Shown here piece by piece: positions 52,081 to 60,082 of a DNA stretch of 64,000 nt. The first letter of the stretch is position 1. Every line of letters starts with the position of its first letter. The notes under the pieces are model-generated. The model was not told where the DNA came from and made no database searches. It saw nothing but the letters and a program-made list of their open reading frames with translations. The position numbers and the translations under genes are program-made. This DNA comes from Bacterioplanoides pacificum. GTDB taxonomy: Bacteria; Pseudomonadota; Gammaproteobacteria; Pseudomonadales; Oceanobacteraceae. The stretch lies in contig NZ_JBHRYB010000007.1 in NCBI RefSeq assembly GCF_042648445.1, positions 11,647 to 75,646 of the forward strand, written 5' to 3'.

Positions 52081-52353
52081 GTGAGTCAGCCAGACGCTCC
52101 CAAAATTGAGTTTCCCTGTGCCAATTACCCCATCAAGGTGGTGGGCAAAGGTGCTGAAGATTATGATCAGGTGATCTTCGAGATTATCCGGGTCCATGCG
52201 CCGGAATGCGATTTCGAACGTATTTCGGTACGTGATAGTAAAAATGGCCGTTTCCGGGCGATAACGCTGTATATCACGGCCACCGGTATACAGCAGTTGC
52301 AGAACATTCACACCGACCTCAGTGCTCACGAATACGTACATATGGTGATCTGA
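52081..52353 (+). CDS. ybeD: YbeD/DUF493 family protein
   Basis: 90 residues from GTG 52081, which has AAGAGAGG just upstream and matches the E. coli length (87); ATG 52057 is an alternative. PKIEFPCANYPIKVVGKG and the ferredoxin-like ACT-type fold identify it. It is a small regulator of unknown function found beside lipB. The stop overlaps the lipB start by one base. Confidence 0.9.
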   Translation: MSQPDAPKIEFPCANYPIKVVGKGAEDYDQVIFEIIRVHAPECDFERISVRDSKNGRFRAITLYITATGIQQLQNIHTDLSAHEYVHMVI

Positions 52354-52997
52354 TGGCGTCAGTAACGCTGCGCAACCTTGGCCTGCAGGATTATGACACT
52401 GTGTATCAGCGGATGACGGCGTTTTCTGCTGGCCGCGATGAACAGACACAGGATGAGTTATGGTTTTTACAGCATCCCAAAGTATTTACTCAGGGTCAGG
52501 CTGGTAAAGCAGAGCATGTTCTGATGCCGGGTGATATTCCGGTGGTACAGAGCGACCGTGGTGGGCAGGTGACTTATCACGGTCCGGGTCAGCTGGTGGT
52601 TTACCTGATGGTCGATATCAAGCGCAGTGCGATGGGGCCACGCCAGCTGGTGTCTGCCATCGAAGAGGCCATTGTTGCGGCGTTGCAACCGTTTGCGATT
52701 GATTCGGCCCCGCGAGCGGATGCCCCGGGTGTTTATGTCGCCGGTAAAAAGATTGCCTCGCTGGGGTTACGGATTAAACAAGGCCGCTCGTTCCATGGAC
52801 TGGCGCTCAACATCGATATGGATCTGGAGCCTTTTTTGCGCATTAATCCGTGTGGTTATGCCGGGATGGAAATGACGCAGGTGGTGAATGAAACCGACAT
52901 GCCGGTTAGTTTCGATGACGTCGCCCGGGAGTTGCGTCAGCAGCTGGTAACCCGGCTGGGGTATGACAGCAGCGAATGGATCGATGAGAGCGGTTAA
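52353..52997 (+). CDS. lipB: Octanoyl-[acyl-carrier-protein] transferase LipB
   Basis: 214 residues. Moves octanoyl from ACP to the lipoyl domain. Motifs: GGQVTYHGPGQLVVY, the catalytic Lys in VAGKKIASLGLRI and the nucleophile Cys in INPCGYAG (near 169). Coupled to ybeD. The lipA gene faces it from the other strand. Confidence 0.96.
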   Translation: MASVTLRNLGLQDYDTVYQRMTAFSAGRDEQTQDELWFLQHPKVFTQGQAGKAEHVLMPGDIPVVQSDRGGQVTYHGPGQLVVYLMVDIKRSAMGPRQLVSAIEEAIVAALQPFAIDSAPRADAPGVYVAGKKIASLGLRIKQGRSFHGLALNIDMDLEPFLRINPCGYAGMEMTQVVNETDMPVSFDDVARELRQQLVTRLGYDSSEWIDESG

Positions 52998-53016
52998 GCG
53001 GCCGCCTGATGTCAGC

Positions 53017-53051
53017 TGAAAAAAGCCAGTTCACTGAACTGGCTTTTTTTG
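53017..53051. terminator. Bidirectional terminator between lipB and lipA
   Basis: AAAAAAGCCAGTTC and GAACTGGCTTTTTTT form a long hairpin with A and T runs on both sides. Confidence 0.88.
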
Positions 53052-53078
53052 TTGGGCATGGCATGTAAACCAGCTGGG

Positions 53079-54167
53079 TTATACCGACTTCAACGGGATC
53101 AGGTTTTCTGGTTCGCCCGGTACGGAAGGTAACTCGATGCCCAGGTTATTTTTTTCGAACACCTGATCGGCACGATAACTGGAGCGCACCATAGGGCCGG
53201 AGGCCACTTCCATAAAACCTTTTTCCAGGCCGATATCACGGTAGTGGTTGAATTGCTCCGGTGTGACATAACGATCTACCGGTAAGTGGTTTTTGGTCGG
53301 ACGCAGATACTGGCCCAGAGTTAGGATATCGACACCTATGGCGCGCAGATCGTCCATGGTCTGATAAATTTCGTCATCCGTTTCACCGATACCGACCATC
53401 AGGCTGGTTTTGACCAGTACATCCGGATTGTGGCGTTTGGCGAACGCCAGCACGTCCAGGGTTTGCTGATAACCGGCACGTGGATCGCGCACTACATGGG
53501 TTAACCGTTCTACGGTTTCGACATTCTGGGCAAACACGTCCAGTCCGGAGTCCACTACCAGAGCGACGTGTTGCTCCACACCGTTGAAATCCGGCGTTAA
53601 AGCTTCGACTTTGACGTCCGGGGTGCGCGTTTTAATGGCGCTGACGCAGGCGGCGTAATGAGCGGCGCCGCCGTCGTCGAGGTCGTCGCGGTCGACTGAG
53701 GTTAATACGATGTAGCGCAGCCCCATCAGCTCTACCGATTCGGCGGTATTGGCCGGTTCATCCTGGTCCAGCCAGCCTTTTGGATTGCCGGTATCCACTG
53801 CGCAGAAACGGCAGGCGCGGGTACAGACTGATCCCATCACCATAATGGTGGCCGTGCCGTTGGCCCAGCATTCTCCCATGTTCGGGCAGTGTGATTCTTC
53901 ACAAACGGTACTCAGCTTATGAGCGCGGACATTGCTCTTAACCGCCTCGAAGCGCTGGCCTCCGGGAATCTTGGCACGCAACCAGCTTGGCTTGCGGCCG
54001 ACCGGAGCGTTTTCAGCATGGCCGGAAGTGGCCTTGATGCCATCTTTGATGGCGTTAAAGCCGTGTTCACTGACAAACTTTTCACCGCTGCGGGTGGGCT
54101 GCTGATCCTGATTGTGATCCTGGCGGGATGAAGAAGACTGGTGGCCTGCTGCGGAATCGTGACTCAT
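53079..54167 (-). CDS. lipA: Lipoyl synthase LipA
   Basis: 362 residues, a radical-SAM enzyme that inserts two sulfurs into octanoyl-protein. The auxiliary cluster cysteines are in VCEESHCPNMGEC and the radical-SAM CxxxCxxC is CTRACRFC. The C-terminal RSSYRAD ligand motif is present. The N-terminal 60 residues are polar, longer than in E. coli (321), and may not be needed. In E. coli lipA follows lipB on the same strand; here it is inverted. Confidence 0.96.
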   Translation of the reverse strand: MSHDSAAGHQSSSSRQDHNQDQQPTRSGEKFVSEHGFNAIKDGIKATSGHAENAPVGRKPSWLRAKIPGGQRFEAVKSNVRAHKLSTVCEESHCPNMGECWANGTATIMVMGSVCTRACRFCAVDTGNPKGWLDQDEPANTAESVELMGLRYIVLTSVDRDDLDDGGAAHYAACVSAIKTRTPDVKVEALTPDFNGVEQHVALVVDSGLDVFAQNVETVERLTHVVRDPRAGYQQTLDVLAFAKRHNPDVLVKTSLMVGIGETDDEIYQTMDDLRAIGVDILTLGQYLRPTKNHLPVDRYVTPEQFNHYRDIGLEKGFMEVASGPMVRSSYRADQVFEKNNLGIELPSVPGEPENLIPLKSV

Positions 54168-54319
54168 GAAGTTCCTCTGGCTGAACGGCTGCCCGGAGAG
54201 TGGGCCTTACTGGCAAACTATACCATAACCGTCGCCTGGCTGGCCCGGCAATAGGACTTATTGCGGAGGTTGTTGGCCGTTATAAAACAGGTAGTTTTAC
54301 GCAGCGGTGGCGGCGGCAT

Positions 54320-54342
54320 AAAAAACCCCGGCAAAGCCGGGG
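54320..54342 (-). terminator. Terminator of the DUF465 gene
   Basis: CCCCGGC-AAA-GCCGGGG, followed on the minus strand by TTTTTT. Confidence 0.85.
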
Positions 54343-54373
54343 TGGGGTGCTGTGGTATGCGCTGGTGCGGGAT

Positions 54374-54622
54374 TCAGGCTTCTTCAGTGGCCTGTTTCAG
54401 CATGCCGTATAACTCATCTTTGAGATGCAAGCGGCGCATTTTCAATTCTTCCAGGCGTTCGTCCGAGGCGGCTTCTGCCTGTTCTTCAATCTTGCGGACT
54501 TCGCGGTCAACATCATGGTACTCATCGAATAACCGGGCAAAGTGGCGGTTTTTCATTTTCAGTTCGCGGATTTGCTCACCCATTTCCGGGAATTCATGGT
54601 GAAGATCGTGGTGTTCAATCAT
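54374..54622 (-). CDS. DUF465 (YdcH) family protein
   Basis: 82 residues, a helical hairpin. MIEHHDLHHEFPEMGEQIRE and the repeating heptads IRELKMKNRHFARLFDEYHD and LKMRRLHLKDELY are the YdcH/DUF465 pattern. Function unknown. It has its own terminator and a FNR/ANR-type promoter, suggesting expression at low oxygen. Confidence 0.88.
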   Translation of the reverse strand: MIEHHDLHHEFPEMGEQIRELKMKNRHFARLFDEYHDVDREVRKIEEQAEAASDERLEELKMRRLHLKDELYGMLKQATEEA

Positions 54623-54651
54623 TGTTTTTGCCTCCTGTGAATGACAGTTTC

Positions 54652-54742
54652 AGATTACGCCGGAAGTGGTTTGTCATATTGATACAGGTCAGGTCGTATT
54701 CGCTGTCTCAGCGGCTTTGTTTTTTTGCTTGATACATATCAA
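54652..54742 (-). promoter_or_regulatory. Tandem FNR/ANR-type promoter of the DUF465 gene
   Basis: TTGATACATATCAA (54729-54742) is a perfect FNR box, and CTGACCTGTATCAA (minus strand, 54679-54692) is a second. They are 50 bp apart. A weak -10 TAATCT (minus, 54652-54657) sits 31 bp from the nearer box, so the sites fall at about -41.5 and -91.5. The same spacing occurs at 32588-32678. The upstream box overlaps the trxC stop. Confidence 0.65.
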
Positions 54743-55179
54743 GCCTGCTGAATTTTCAACAGTGCCTGAGCGATCCACTGTTTCAGCTGGGCTGCAGGCA
54801 GTGCGCCTGCCAGGCGGTCAATTTCTTTGCCCTGATGGAAGACGATCAGGGTGGGAATTGAGCGGATGCCGTACTGGTTGCTGATGTGTTGCGCCTGTTC
54901 CGTATTGACCTTGGCAAACCGGGCCTGGTGCTGCAGTTCACCGCAGACTTCTTTAAACAGCGGAGCCATCATCTGGCACGGGCCACACCAGCTGGCCCAG
55001 AAATCGACGACCACCGGCAGGTCGTTTTTTTGCAGAAAACGGCTGAAGTCGGCGTCGTTCAGATCGACCGGGTGGGCGTTAAATAAATCGTGTTTACAGC
55101 GGCCACACTGGCCTTGTTGATTATGGCGTGTTGCCGGAATGCGGTTGACCGCGGCACACGACGGGCAGGTGTAATGCAT
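54739..55179 (-). CDS. trxC: Thioredoxin 2 (zinc-binding)
   Basis: 146 residues. An N-terminal zinc ribbon with CPSC and CGRC, then the thioredoxin fold with the active site WCGPC near 66-70 and the cis-Pro segment SIPTLIVF. Cytosolic disulfide reductase, usually stress induced. Its 3' end overlaps the FNR-like box of the next gene by four bases. Confidence 0.94.
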   Translation of the reverse strand: MHYTCPSCAAVNRIPATRHNQQGQCGRCKHDLFNAHPVDLNDADFSRFLQKNDLPVVVDFWASWCGPCQMMAPLFKEVCGELQHQARFAKVNTEQAQHISNQYGIRSIPTLIVFHQGKEIDRLAGALPAAQLKQWIAQALLKIQQA

Positions 55180-55267
55180 AATAGTGTCTCCACAGGTTGA
55201 TGGTCTTTATATAACTCCGGGGTAATGGTTGTTCAAGGGGGCGGAGCAAAAATTCCTGAGGCCGGCT

Positions 55268-55290
55268 AAAAAGCCCTGCGGATGCAGGGC
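55268..55290 (-). terminator. Terminator of the 29-residue gene
   Basis: AGCCCTGC and GCAGGGCT with a 4-base loop, followed on the minus strand by TTTTT. Confidence 0.8.
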
Positions 55291-55297
55291 TGTGAGG

Positions 55298-55387
55298 TCA
55301 GGCTTCAGCCTGTTTTCTGGCGCGTTTGTCGCGTCGTTTTTCTTTCAACGATTTTTGTGGCTGCTTTTTTTCTTTACCTTTTGCCAT
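55298..55387 (-). CDS. 29-residue basic protein
   Basis: MAKGKEKKQPQKSLKEKRRD begins the protein, which ends RARKQAEA. Very short lysine/arginine-rich proteins of this style (MAKGxEKK..SLKEKR) are conserved in gammaproteobacteria. It has an AGGATA site and a clean terminator, so it is a real small gene. Its role is unknown; a nucleic-acid partner is plausible given its charge. Confidence 0.75.
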   Translation of the reverse strand: MAKGKEKKQPQKSLKEKRRDKRARKQAEA

Positions 55388-55539
55388 TGCTATTATCCTG
55401 ATCAAATCCGGGCTGGCATGCCTGTTTGTGCCGTAACAAACAGCTTGCTGGCCGAAATGGTGTGCCGGTTTGTGCTGTTTTTACGCACGCGGCAAGCGGT
55501 TGACTCCAAGCCGACATCCTCCGTACTGGTTGGTGTGAT

Positions 55540-55905
55540 TCAGCGGTGAATCTGCAATAAACGAAACGGTACGGTTAAGCCACAGCTGCCTGCACAGCCG
55601 GCTTCTCCCGGAGATTTTCCCACTAATGCCTGTCCCAGTGGTGACAGCAGTGACACCTTCAGCTGGTCCGGGTCTGCCTGAGATGGGCTGACCAATGTCA
55701 GCGTACAGTGTTCGTCGCTGTCGGGCAGGTATATGGTGACCCGGGAATTGACGCCACAAACAGGTTGTTGAGGTGCCTTGTGCGCTTTTTCATATAACGC
55801 AAATAATGACAGTGGCCGCCGATAGGCAAAGCCGTCGTGACGTACGAGGTGTTGTGGCAGATCGTTAATAAACGTGTGCCATAGATTCAGAATTCTGGAA
55901 TTCAC
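55540..55905 (-). CDS. Rnk/GreA C-terminal-like protein
   Basis: 121 residues with a GTG start six bases after GGAGAG. The C-terminal half (about 45-121) matches the GreA/GreB FKBP-like domain as in Rnk: VNSRVTIYLPDSDEHCTLTLV, SPSQADPDQLKVSLLSPLGQALVGK and FRLLQIHR. The N-terminal part is short and lacks the GreA coiled coil, so it would bind RNA polymerase without cleavage activity. A hairpin upstream could hide its ribosome site. Confidence 0.72.
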   Translation of the reverse strand: MNSRILNLWHTFINDLPQHLVRHDGFAYRRPLSLFALYEKAHKAPQQPVCGVNSRVTIYLPDSDEHCTLTLVSPSQADPDQLKVSLLSPLGQALVGKSPGEAGCAGSCGLTVPFRLLQIHR

Positions 55906-55912
55906 CGAAAAC

Positions 55913-55979
55913 TCTCCTTAATAAATAACCTGACAAGATCAGAGCTAAATACCCGCCGGAGAGTTATGTGACTCTCCGG
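55913..55979 (-). promoter_or_regulatory. Leader hairpin competing with the Rnk-like gene's ribosome site
   Basis: On the minus strand CCGGAGAGT and ACTCTCCGG (55956-55979) form a 9-bp hairpin. The same ACTCTCC arm can instead pair with the ribosome site GGAGAGT (55913-55919). The two folds exclude each other, a switch-like layout. No ligand motif is recognised. Confidence 0.45.
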
Positions 55980-56086
55980 CTCAGATATGGAAGGTGACGG
56001 TTCTGGAGGTAAATGCTTTATTCATAAAAATATTATTTCCGACTGATGTGGTCATCATAGCCCGGCCGGAATTAAAAGCAAGGCAC

Positions 56087-56130
56087 AAAAAAACGCTGTT
56101 TTTTCAGACTTTTGCTAAAAAACAGCGTTT
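56087..56130 (-). terminator. Terminator of dsbD
   Basis: AAACGCTGTTTTTT (56091-56104) pairs with AAAAAACAGCGTTT (56117-56130), and the minus strand then runs into seven Ts. The rest of 55980-56159 shows no gene. Confidence 0.8.
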
Positions 56131-56159
56131 TATTCAGGGGGCGGATTCAGGGCTGGTAT

Positions 56160-57998
56160 TCAGGGTTTGGGAAAGTGTTGTATGACTTTTTCCTGAAACG
56201 GCGCTTTTTTAATTTCACCGATAATACGGGCATCGGCGACTTCTTTGCCGTTGCTGAAAAATAATACTGATGGTGGGCCAAATACCGCGTGGTCCTGCAT
56301 AAACTGCACGTGTTCCTGATTGTTGTCGGTGACGTCCAGCTGCACCCAGGTGATATGGCTGAACTGACGTTGCACATCAGCCTGAGAAAAAATCTCTTCG
56401 TCCATCACTTTGCAGCTGATGCACCAGTCGGCGTACAAGTCGACCATCACCGGGCGTGGGCTGTTGGCAATAATCTGCTGCAATTGCGCCACTGAGGTGG
56501 TTTTCTGAAACGCACTGCCGTGGCCGGAGCGGGTGTTTTCAGATGACACTGCCGCCGTTTGTGTTGCTAACGGTTGCAGCGGGTTGCTCTGACCCTGCAG
56601 TACGCCAATAAAAGCGATCGCACCGTACAGGAAAAAGACCCAGGCGATGCCTTTAACCAGCCGTTGTCTGGCGCTGGCAGCGGCTTCGAAGGCGCCTAAT
56701 ACCACGCCGTACATTAATGCCAGCAGAGCCCATAATAACAACGAGATCTGGCCTGGCAGAAAACGTGACAATAACCAGATGGCGACCCCCAGTAACAACA
56801 CTCCAAAAAAGGCTTTTACCTGATCCATCCAGCCACCGGCTTTGGGCAGGAAGGAGGCGCCGCTGGTGCCTAAGACGATCAGAGGTGCGCCCATGCCCAG
56901 CCCCAGTGCTAATAAAGCGCTGCCACCGAGCCAGGCATCCCCCGTGGTGCTGAGGTAAACCAGAGCGCCAGCTAATGGCGCTGAGACGCAGGGTGAAACG
57001 ACCAGAGCCGACAGCACCCCCATGATAAAGACGCTGAACCATTGTCCGCCTTGTTGCTTCTGGTTCAGATTATTCAGCCGGTTGCGTAAGCCGGATGGTA
57101 ATTGCAGCTCGTACAGGCCAAACATGGCCAGCGCCAGCGCCACAAATAAAACGGCGAATACCACCAGTACCCAGGGGGTTTGCATCCAGGCCTGAATATT
57201 AGCGCCGGCGCCTAATAAGCCAACGGTCAGGCCGGCGGCGGCGTACGTCAGTGCCATGCCCAGCACATAAATACTGGATAAGGCAAAACCTTTGGCTGCG
57301 GAGGTGTTTTTCTGGCCCAGTACCACCGAGGTCAGAATCGGCACCATGGGTAATACACAGGGAGTAAAGGTCAGGCCCAGGCCGAGCAGGAAGAATAAGC
57401 CGATCACAGCCCCCCAGGAGCGGTTGCTGAACCAGTTGTCGTCTGCCGCTGCTGGCCTGGTCTGTGGTTGGGGAGCGCTGTTAGCGGCCGTGTCAGAAGG
57501 CTCGGCGGTTAAGCTGGCGGTTACTTCAAACGGCTGATAAGTCAGTGTCAGCCGTTGCGGCGGATAACATAAACCGGCATCGGCACAGCCCTGATGGTTC
57601 AATGTGTATTCCCCCGGCTGTAATGCCGTCAGATCAAACACCACATCCAGTTGGTGATAAAACGCGGTGACCAGACCAAAGGCTTCGTCGTGTTTTTCTT
57701 TGCCTGGCTGGGAGTAGGACTGGGGATAAAATTTTTCGCCGTTTTGTTTCAGGTACAGGCGGCTTTTATACAGGTAATAACCATCGGCGCTGGCGAAACT
57801 GACGTGCAGCTGGTTGTTATCTACCCCGGTAGTCAGTGGGAAGGCCTGTTCTACCGGTAGGAACTGCGGTTCATCGTTGCCAACCAGTTCATCCAGCAGG
57901 CTGGCGTGGGCCGTCAGCAGGTTAAAGGTCAGCCATAGCAGCAGCAACAGCGGGCCGCGGCTAATTGCGCGGCTGTGAATCAGGGTAGTCAAAATCAA
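56160..57998 (-). CDS. dsbD: Thiol:disulfide interchange protein DsbD
   Basis: 612 residues. Signal peptide, N-terminal alpha domain (about 35-150, DGYYLYKSRLYL and CADAGLCYPPQRL with the CxxxxxC pair), an eight-helix membrane domain (about 185-460, with TPCVLPMVP and SPCVSAPLAG), and a C-terminal thioredoxin domain with YADWCISCKVMDEE. Passes electrons from cytosolic thioredoxin to the periplasm. No ATG is available: the start is TTG at 57998 or, with better spacing from GAGGA, TTG at 57992. trxC is 1 kb away. Confidence 0.95.
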   Translation of the reverse strand: MILTTLIHSRAISRGPLLLLLWLTFNLLTAHASLLDELVGNDEPQFLPVEQAFPLTTGVDNNQLHVSFASADGYYLYKSRLYLKQNGEKFYPQSYSQPGKEKHDEAFGLVTAFYHQLDVVFDLTALQPGEYTLNHQGCADAGLCYPPQRLTLTYQPFEVTASLTAEPSDTAANSAPQPQTRPAAADDNWFSNRSWGAVIGLFFLLGLGLTFTPCVLPMVPILTSVVLGQKNTSAAKGFALSSIYVLGMALTYAAAGLTVGLLGAGANIQAWMQTPWVLVVFAVLFVALALAMFGLYELQLPSGLRNRLNNLNQKQQGGQWFSVFIMGVLSALVVSPCVSAPLAGALVYLSTTGDAWLGGSALLALGLGMGAPLIVLGTSGASFLPKAGGWMDQVKAFFGVLLLGVAIWLLSRFLPGQISLLLWALLALMYGVVLGAFEAAASARQRLVKGIAWVFFLYGAIAFIGVLQGQSNPLQPLATQTAAVSSENTRSGHGSAFQKTTSVAQLQQIIANSPRPVMVDLYADWCISCKVMDEEIFSQADVQRQFSHITWVQLDVTDNNQEHVQFMQDHAVFGPPSVLFFSNGKEVADARIIGEIKKAPFQEKVIQHFPKP

Positions 57999-58036
57999 GC
58001 GTCCTCATAGTCAAACCGGGTGACGATCAGGGCTCA

Positions 58037-59005
58037 TCAGGTGTTGCGTTTTACCGCCAACAAAGCGAGCGCCTTCAGCGCCTGTTTGGCATCCGATTCT
58101 GGTAAAAGTTGCAGATGCTGTTGTGCTTTTTCAGCACATTCATCGGCTTTTTGGCGGGTATAGGCCAGCGAACCGTTGTCGCGCACGATACGTAATACTT
58201 CGTCCATTTCATCCAGCCCACCTTTACGGATGGCCTGACGAATCAGTTTGGCATCGGCTTCCGGAGCATGGGCCATGGCATGAATCAGTGGCAGGGTGGG
58301 TTTGCCTTCTGCCAGATCGTCGCCCACATTTTTGCCCAGTGTTTCGGCATCACCTTCGTAGTCGAGTACATCATCGACCAGCTGGAAAGCCAGCCCCAGC
58401 TCTTTGCCATATTCTTTCAGTGCGTTGGCCTGCTCATCCGTCAGTTGCAACAGGCGGGCGGCGGCATGGGTGGATGCCTCAAATAACATGGCGGTTTTGC
58501 CATGAATCACATCCATATAACGCGCTTCGTCAACGTCGGGATTTTTAACGTTGGTCAGCTGTAGCACTTCCCCTTCCGCGATCACGCTGGTGGCGCTGGA
58601 GAGAATATTCATCACCGGCAGTGATTCCAGCTCTACCATCATCTGGAACGCCCGGCTGTATAAAAAATCACCGACCAGAACGCTGGGGGCGTTGCCCCAT
58701 TTGGCATTGGCGGTTGGATTGCCGCGGCGCATATCGGAGGTATCGACCACATCATCGTGCAGCAGAGTGGCGGTGTGAAGGAACTCGATCACAGTCGCCA
58801 GTTTAACGGCGTCGGCATCACAGCGGTCAAAGGCTTTGGCGGTCATCAGTACCAGTAGCGGGCGGATGCGCTTGCCGCCGCTGGAAACAATATAATCGGC
58901 AATTTTCTCAACCAGTGGCACCCGGGAAGCCAGTTGCTCGTGAATCAGTGCATCGACGGCCTGAAACTCGTTTTTGATAACAGCGAGGATATCTTGAATT
59001 TGCAT
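58037..59005 (-). CDS. ispB: Octaprenyl diphosphate synthase
   Basis: 322 residues. Builds the ubiquinone side chain from IPP. The first Asp-rich motif is in LLHDDVVDTSDMRRG and the second in LVDDVLDYEGD; GGKRIRPLLVLM is the IPP site. It is divergent from rplU, the usual gammaproteobacterial order. Confidence 0.95.
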   Translation of the reverse strand: MQIQDILAVIKNEFQAVDALIHEQLASRVPLVEKIADYIVSSGGKRIRPLLVLMTAKAFDRCDADAVKLATVIEFLHTATLLHDDVVDTSDMRRGNPTANAKWGNAPSVLVGDFLYSRAFQMMVELESLPVMNILSSATSVIAEGEVLQLTNVKNPDVDEARYMDVIHGKTAMLFEASTHAAARLLQLTDEQANALKEYGKELGLAFQLVDDVLDYEGDAETLGKNVGDDLAEGKPTLPLIHAMAHAPEADAKLIRQAIRKGGLDEMDEVLRIVRDNGSLAYTRQKADECAEKAQQHLQLLPESDAKQALKALALLAVKRNT

Positions 59006-59108
59006 GATAAAGGTTGGCGGGTGCCCAAATAGATGATGGATAAATTAAAGTGGCGCAAATGCTAGGCAGCCAGGGCGATACTGTCAAGGACGGACATTGG
59101 TTGCCGAC

Positions 59109-59137
59109 TTGCGTTGTGTTGCTGGCTGCGGTATAGT
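59109..59137 (+). promoter_or_regulatory. Promoter of rplU-rpmA
   Basis: TTGCGT (59109-59114) and TATAGT (59132-59137) are separated by exactly 17 bases. This leaves a leader of about 155 bases before rplU, long enough to carry regulation; no structure was assigned. 59006-59298 contains no gene. Confidence 0.65.
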
Positions 59138-59298
59138 CTCGCGCCCCGAATTTCTGCTCCCTGCCATATGGAAACCAGAGTGTTGCCATTAGAAGCAGGA
59201 CGCGACCGGCGGACGGTCCGGGTAAGCAGCGGTGATAATGCCGGGTTATTGAGGCCTGTTAAACAGGCTAACTTAAGCGATAAGCGGAGATACGTACT

Positions 59299-59610
59299 AT
59301 GTACGCTGTAGTGGTAACTGGCGGTAAGCAATACCGTGTAGAAGAAGGCCAGACTCTGAAAGTTGAAAAACTGGAAGTTGAAACCGGTTCTTCTGTTGAG
59401 CTGGAAAAAGTTTTACTGATCGGTAACGGCGACGATGTTAAGATCGGCGCACCGGTTGTAGAAGGCGCTAAAGTAACTGCTGAAGTAGTTGCTCATGGTC
59501 GCCACAAGAAAGTTAAGATCCTGAAGTTCAAGCGTCGTAAGCACCACATGAAACAGATGGGTCACCGTCAGTGGTTTACTGAACTGAAAATCACCAGCAT
59601 TGCTGGCTAA
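59299..59610 (+). CDS. rplU: 50S ribosomal protein L21
   Basis: 103 residues. MYAVVVTGGKQYRVEEGQTL and the C-terminal KFKRRKHHMKQMGHRQ are diagnostic. Binds 23S rRNA domain V. Good GCGGAGA site. Codon use is strongly biased as in the other ribosomal genes here. Confidence 0.98.
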   Translation: MYAVVVTGGKQYRVEEGQTLKVEKLEVETGSSVELEKVLLIGNGDDVKIGAPVVEGAKVTAEVVAHGRHKKVKILKFKRRKHHMKQMGHRQWFTELKITSIAG

Positions 59611-59702
59611 TATTTTTTAAATTTGTTTCCGAAGCCCGGTGTCGATACGCCACATTGACCACATCCGCAGTGTTGTAGCGGCTTCATTGAAGGAGAAAGA
59701 TT

Positions 59703-59963
59703 ATGGCTCACAAAAAGGCTGGTGGTAGTACCCGTAACGGTCGCGATTCCGAAAGTAAACGCTTAGGCGTCAAGCTGTTCGGTGGTCAGGCTGCTAAAGC
59801 TGGTAACATCCTGGTTCGTCAGCGCGGTACTAAATTCCACGCAGGCACCAACGTTCGTATCGGTCGTGACCACACTCTGTTCGCAACTGCTGATGGTGCA
59901 GTTAAGTTCGAAGTGAAAGGTCCTAAGAACCGTAAGACTGTAAGTATTGTTCCAGCTGCTTAA
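59703..59963 (+). CDS. rpmA: 50S ribosomal protein L27
   Basis: 86 residues. MAHKKAGGSTRNGRDSESKR with the flexible N-terminus that reaches the peptidyl-transferase centre. The N-terminal extension removed by Prp in Firmicutes is absent. Co-transcribed with rplU; a terminator follows. Confidence 0.98.
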   Translation: MAHKKAGGSTRNGRDSESKRLGVKLFGGQAAKAGNILVRQRGTKFHAGTNVRIGRDHTLFATADGAVKFEVKGPKNRKTVSIVPAA

Positions 59964-60006
59964 TTAGCAGCTGGTGAATACTCGTCTGTTGTAAAACAGA
60001 TCAAAT

Positions 60007-60040
60007 TGCCCTGGCTGCATCCGTTGCCGGGGCATTTTTG
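60007..60040 (+). terminator. Terminator after rpmA
   Basis: GCCCTGGC pairs with GCCGGGGC (one G-U pair), followed by ATTTTTG. Moderate strength, so some read-through into obgE is likely. Confidence 0.65.
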
Positions 60041-60082
60041 TATCTGACCCTATCTTGCTATAACCATCTTCGTCCGAGGTGA

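Noticed and set aside
55994..56185. 63-codon plus-strand frame between the Rnk-like gene and dsbD
   Set aside because: Runs through the dsbD terminator and into its 3' end; no support.
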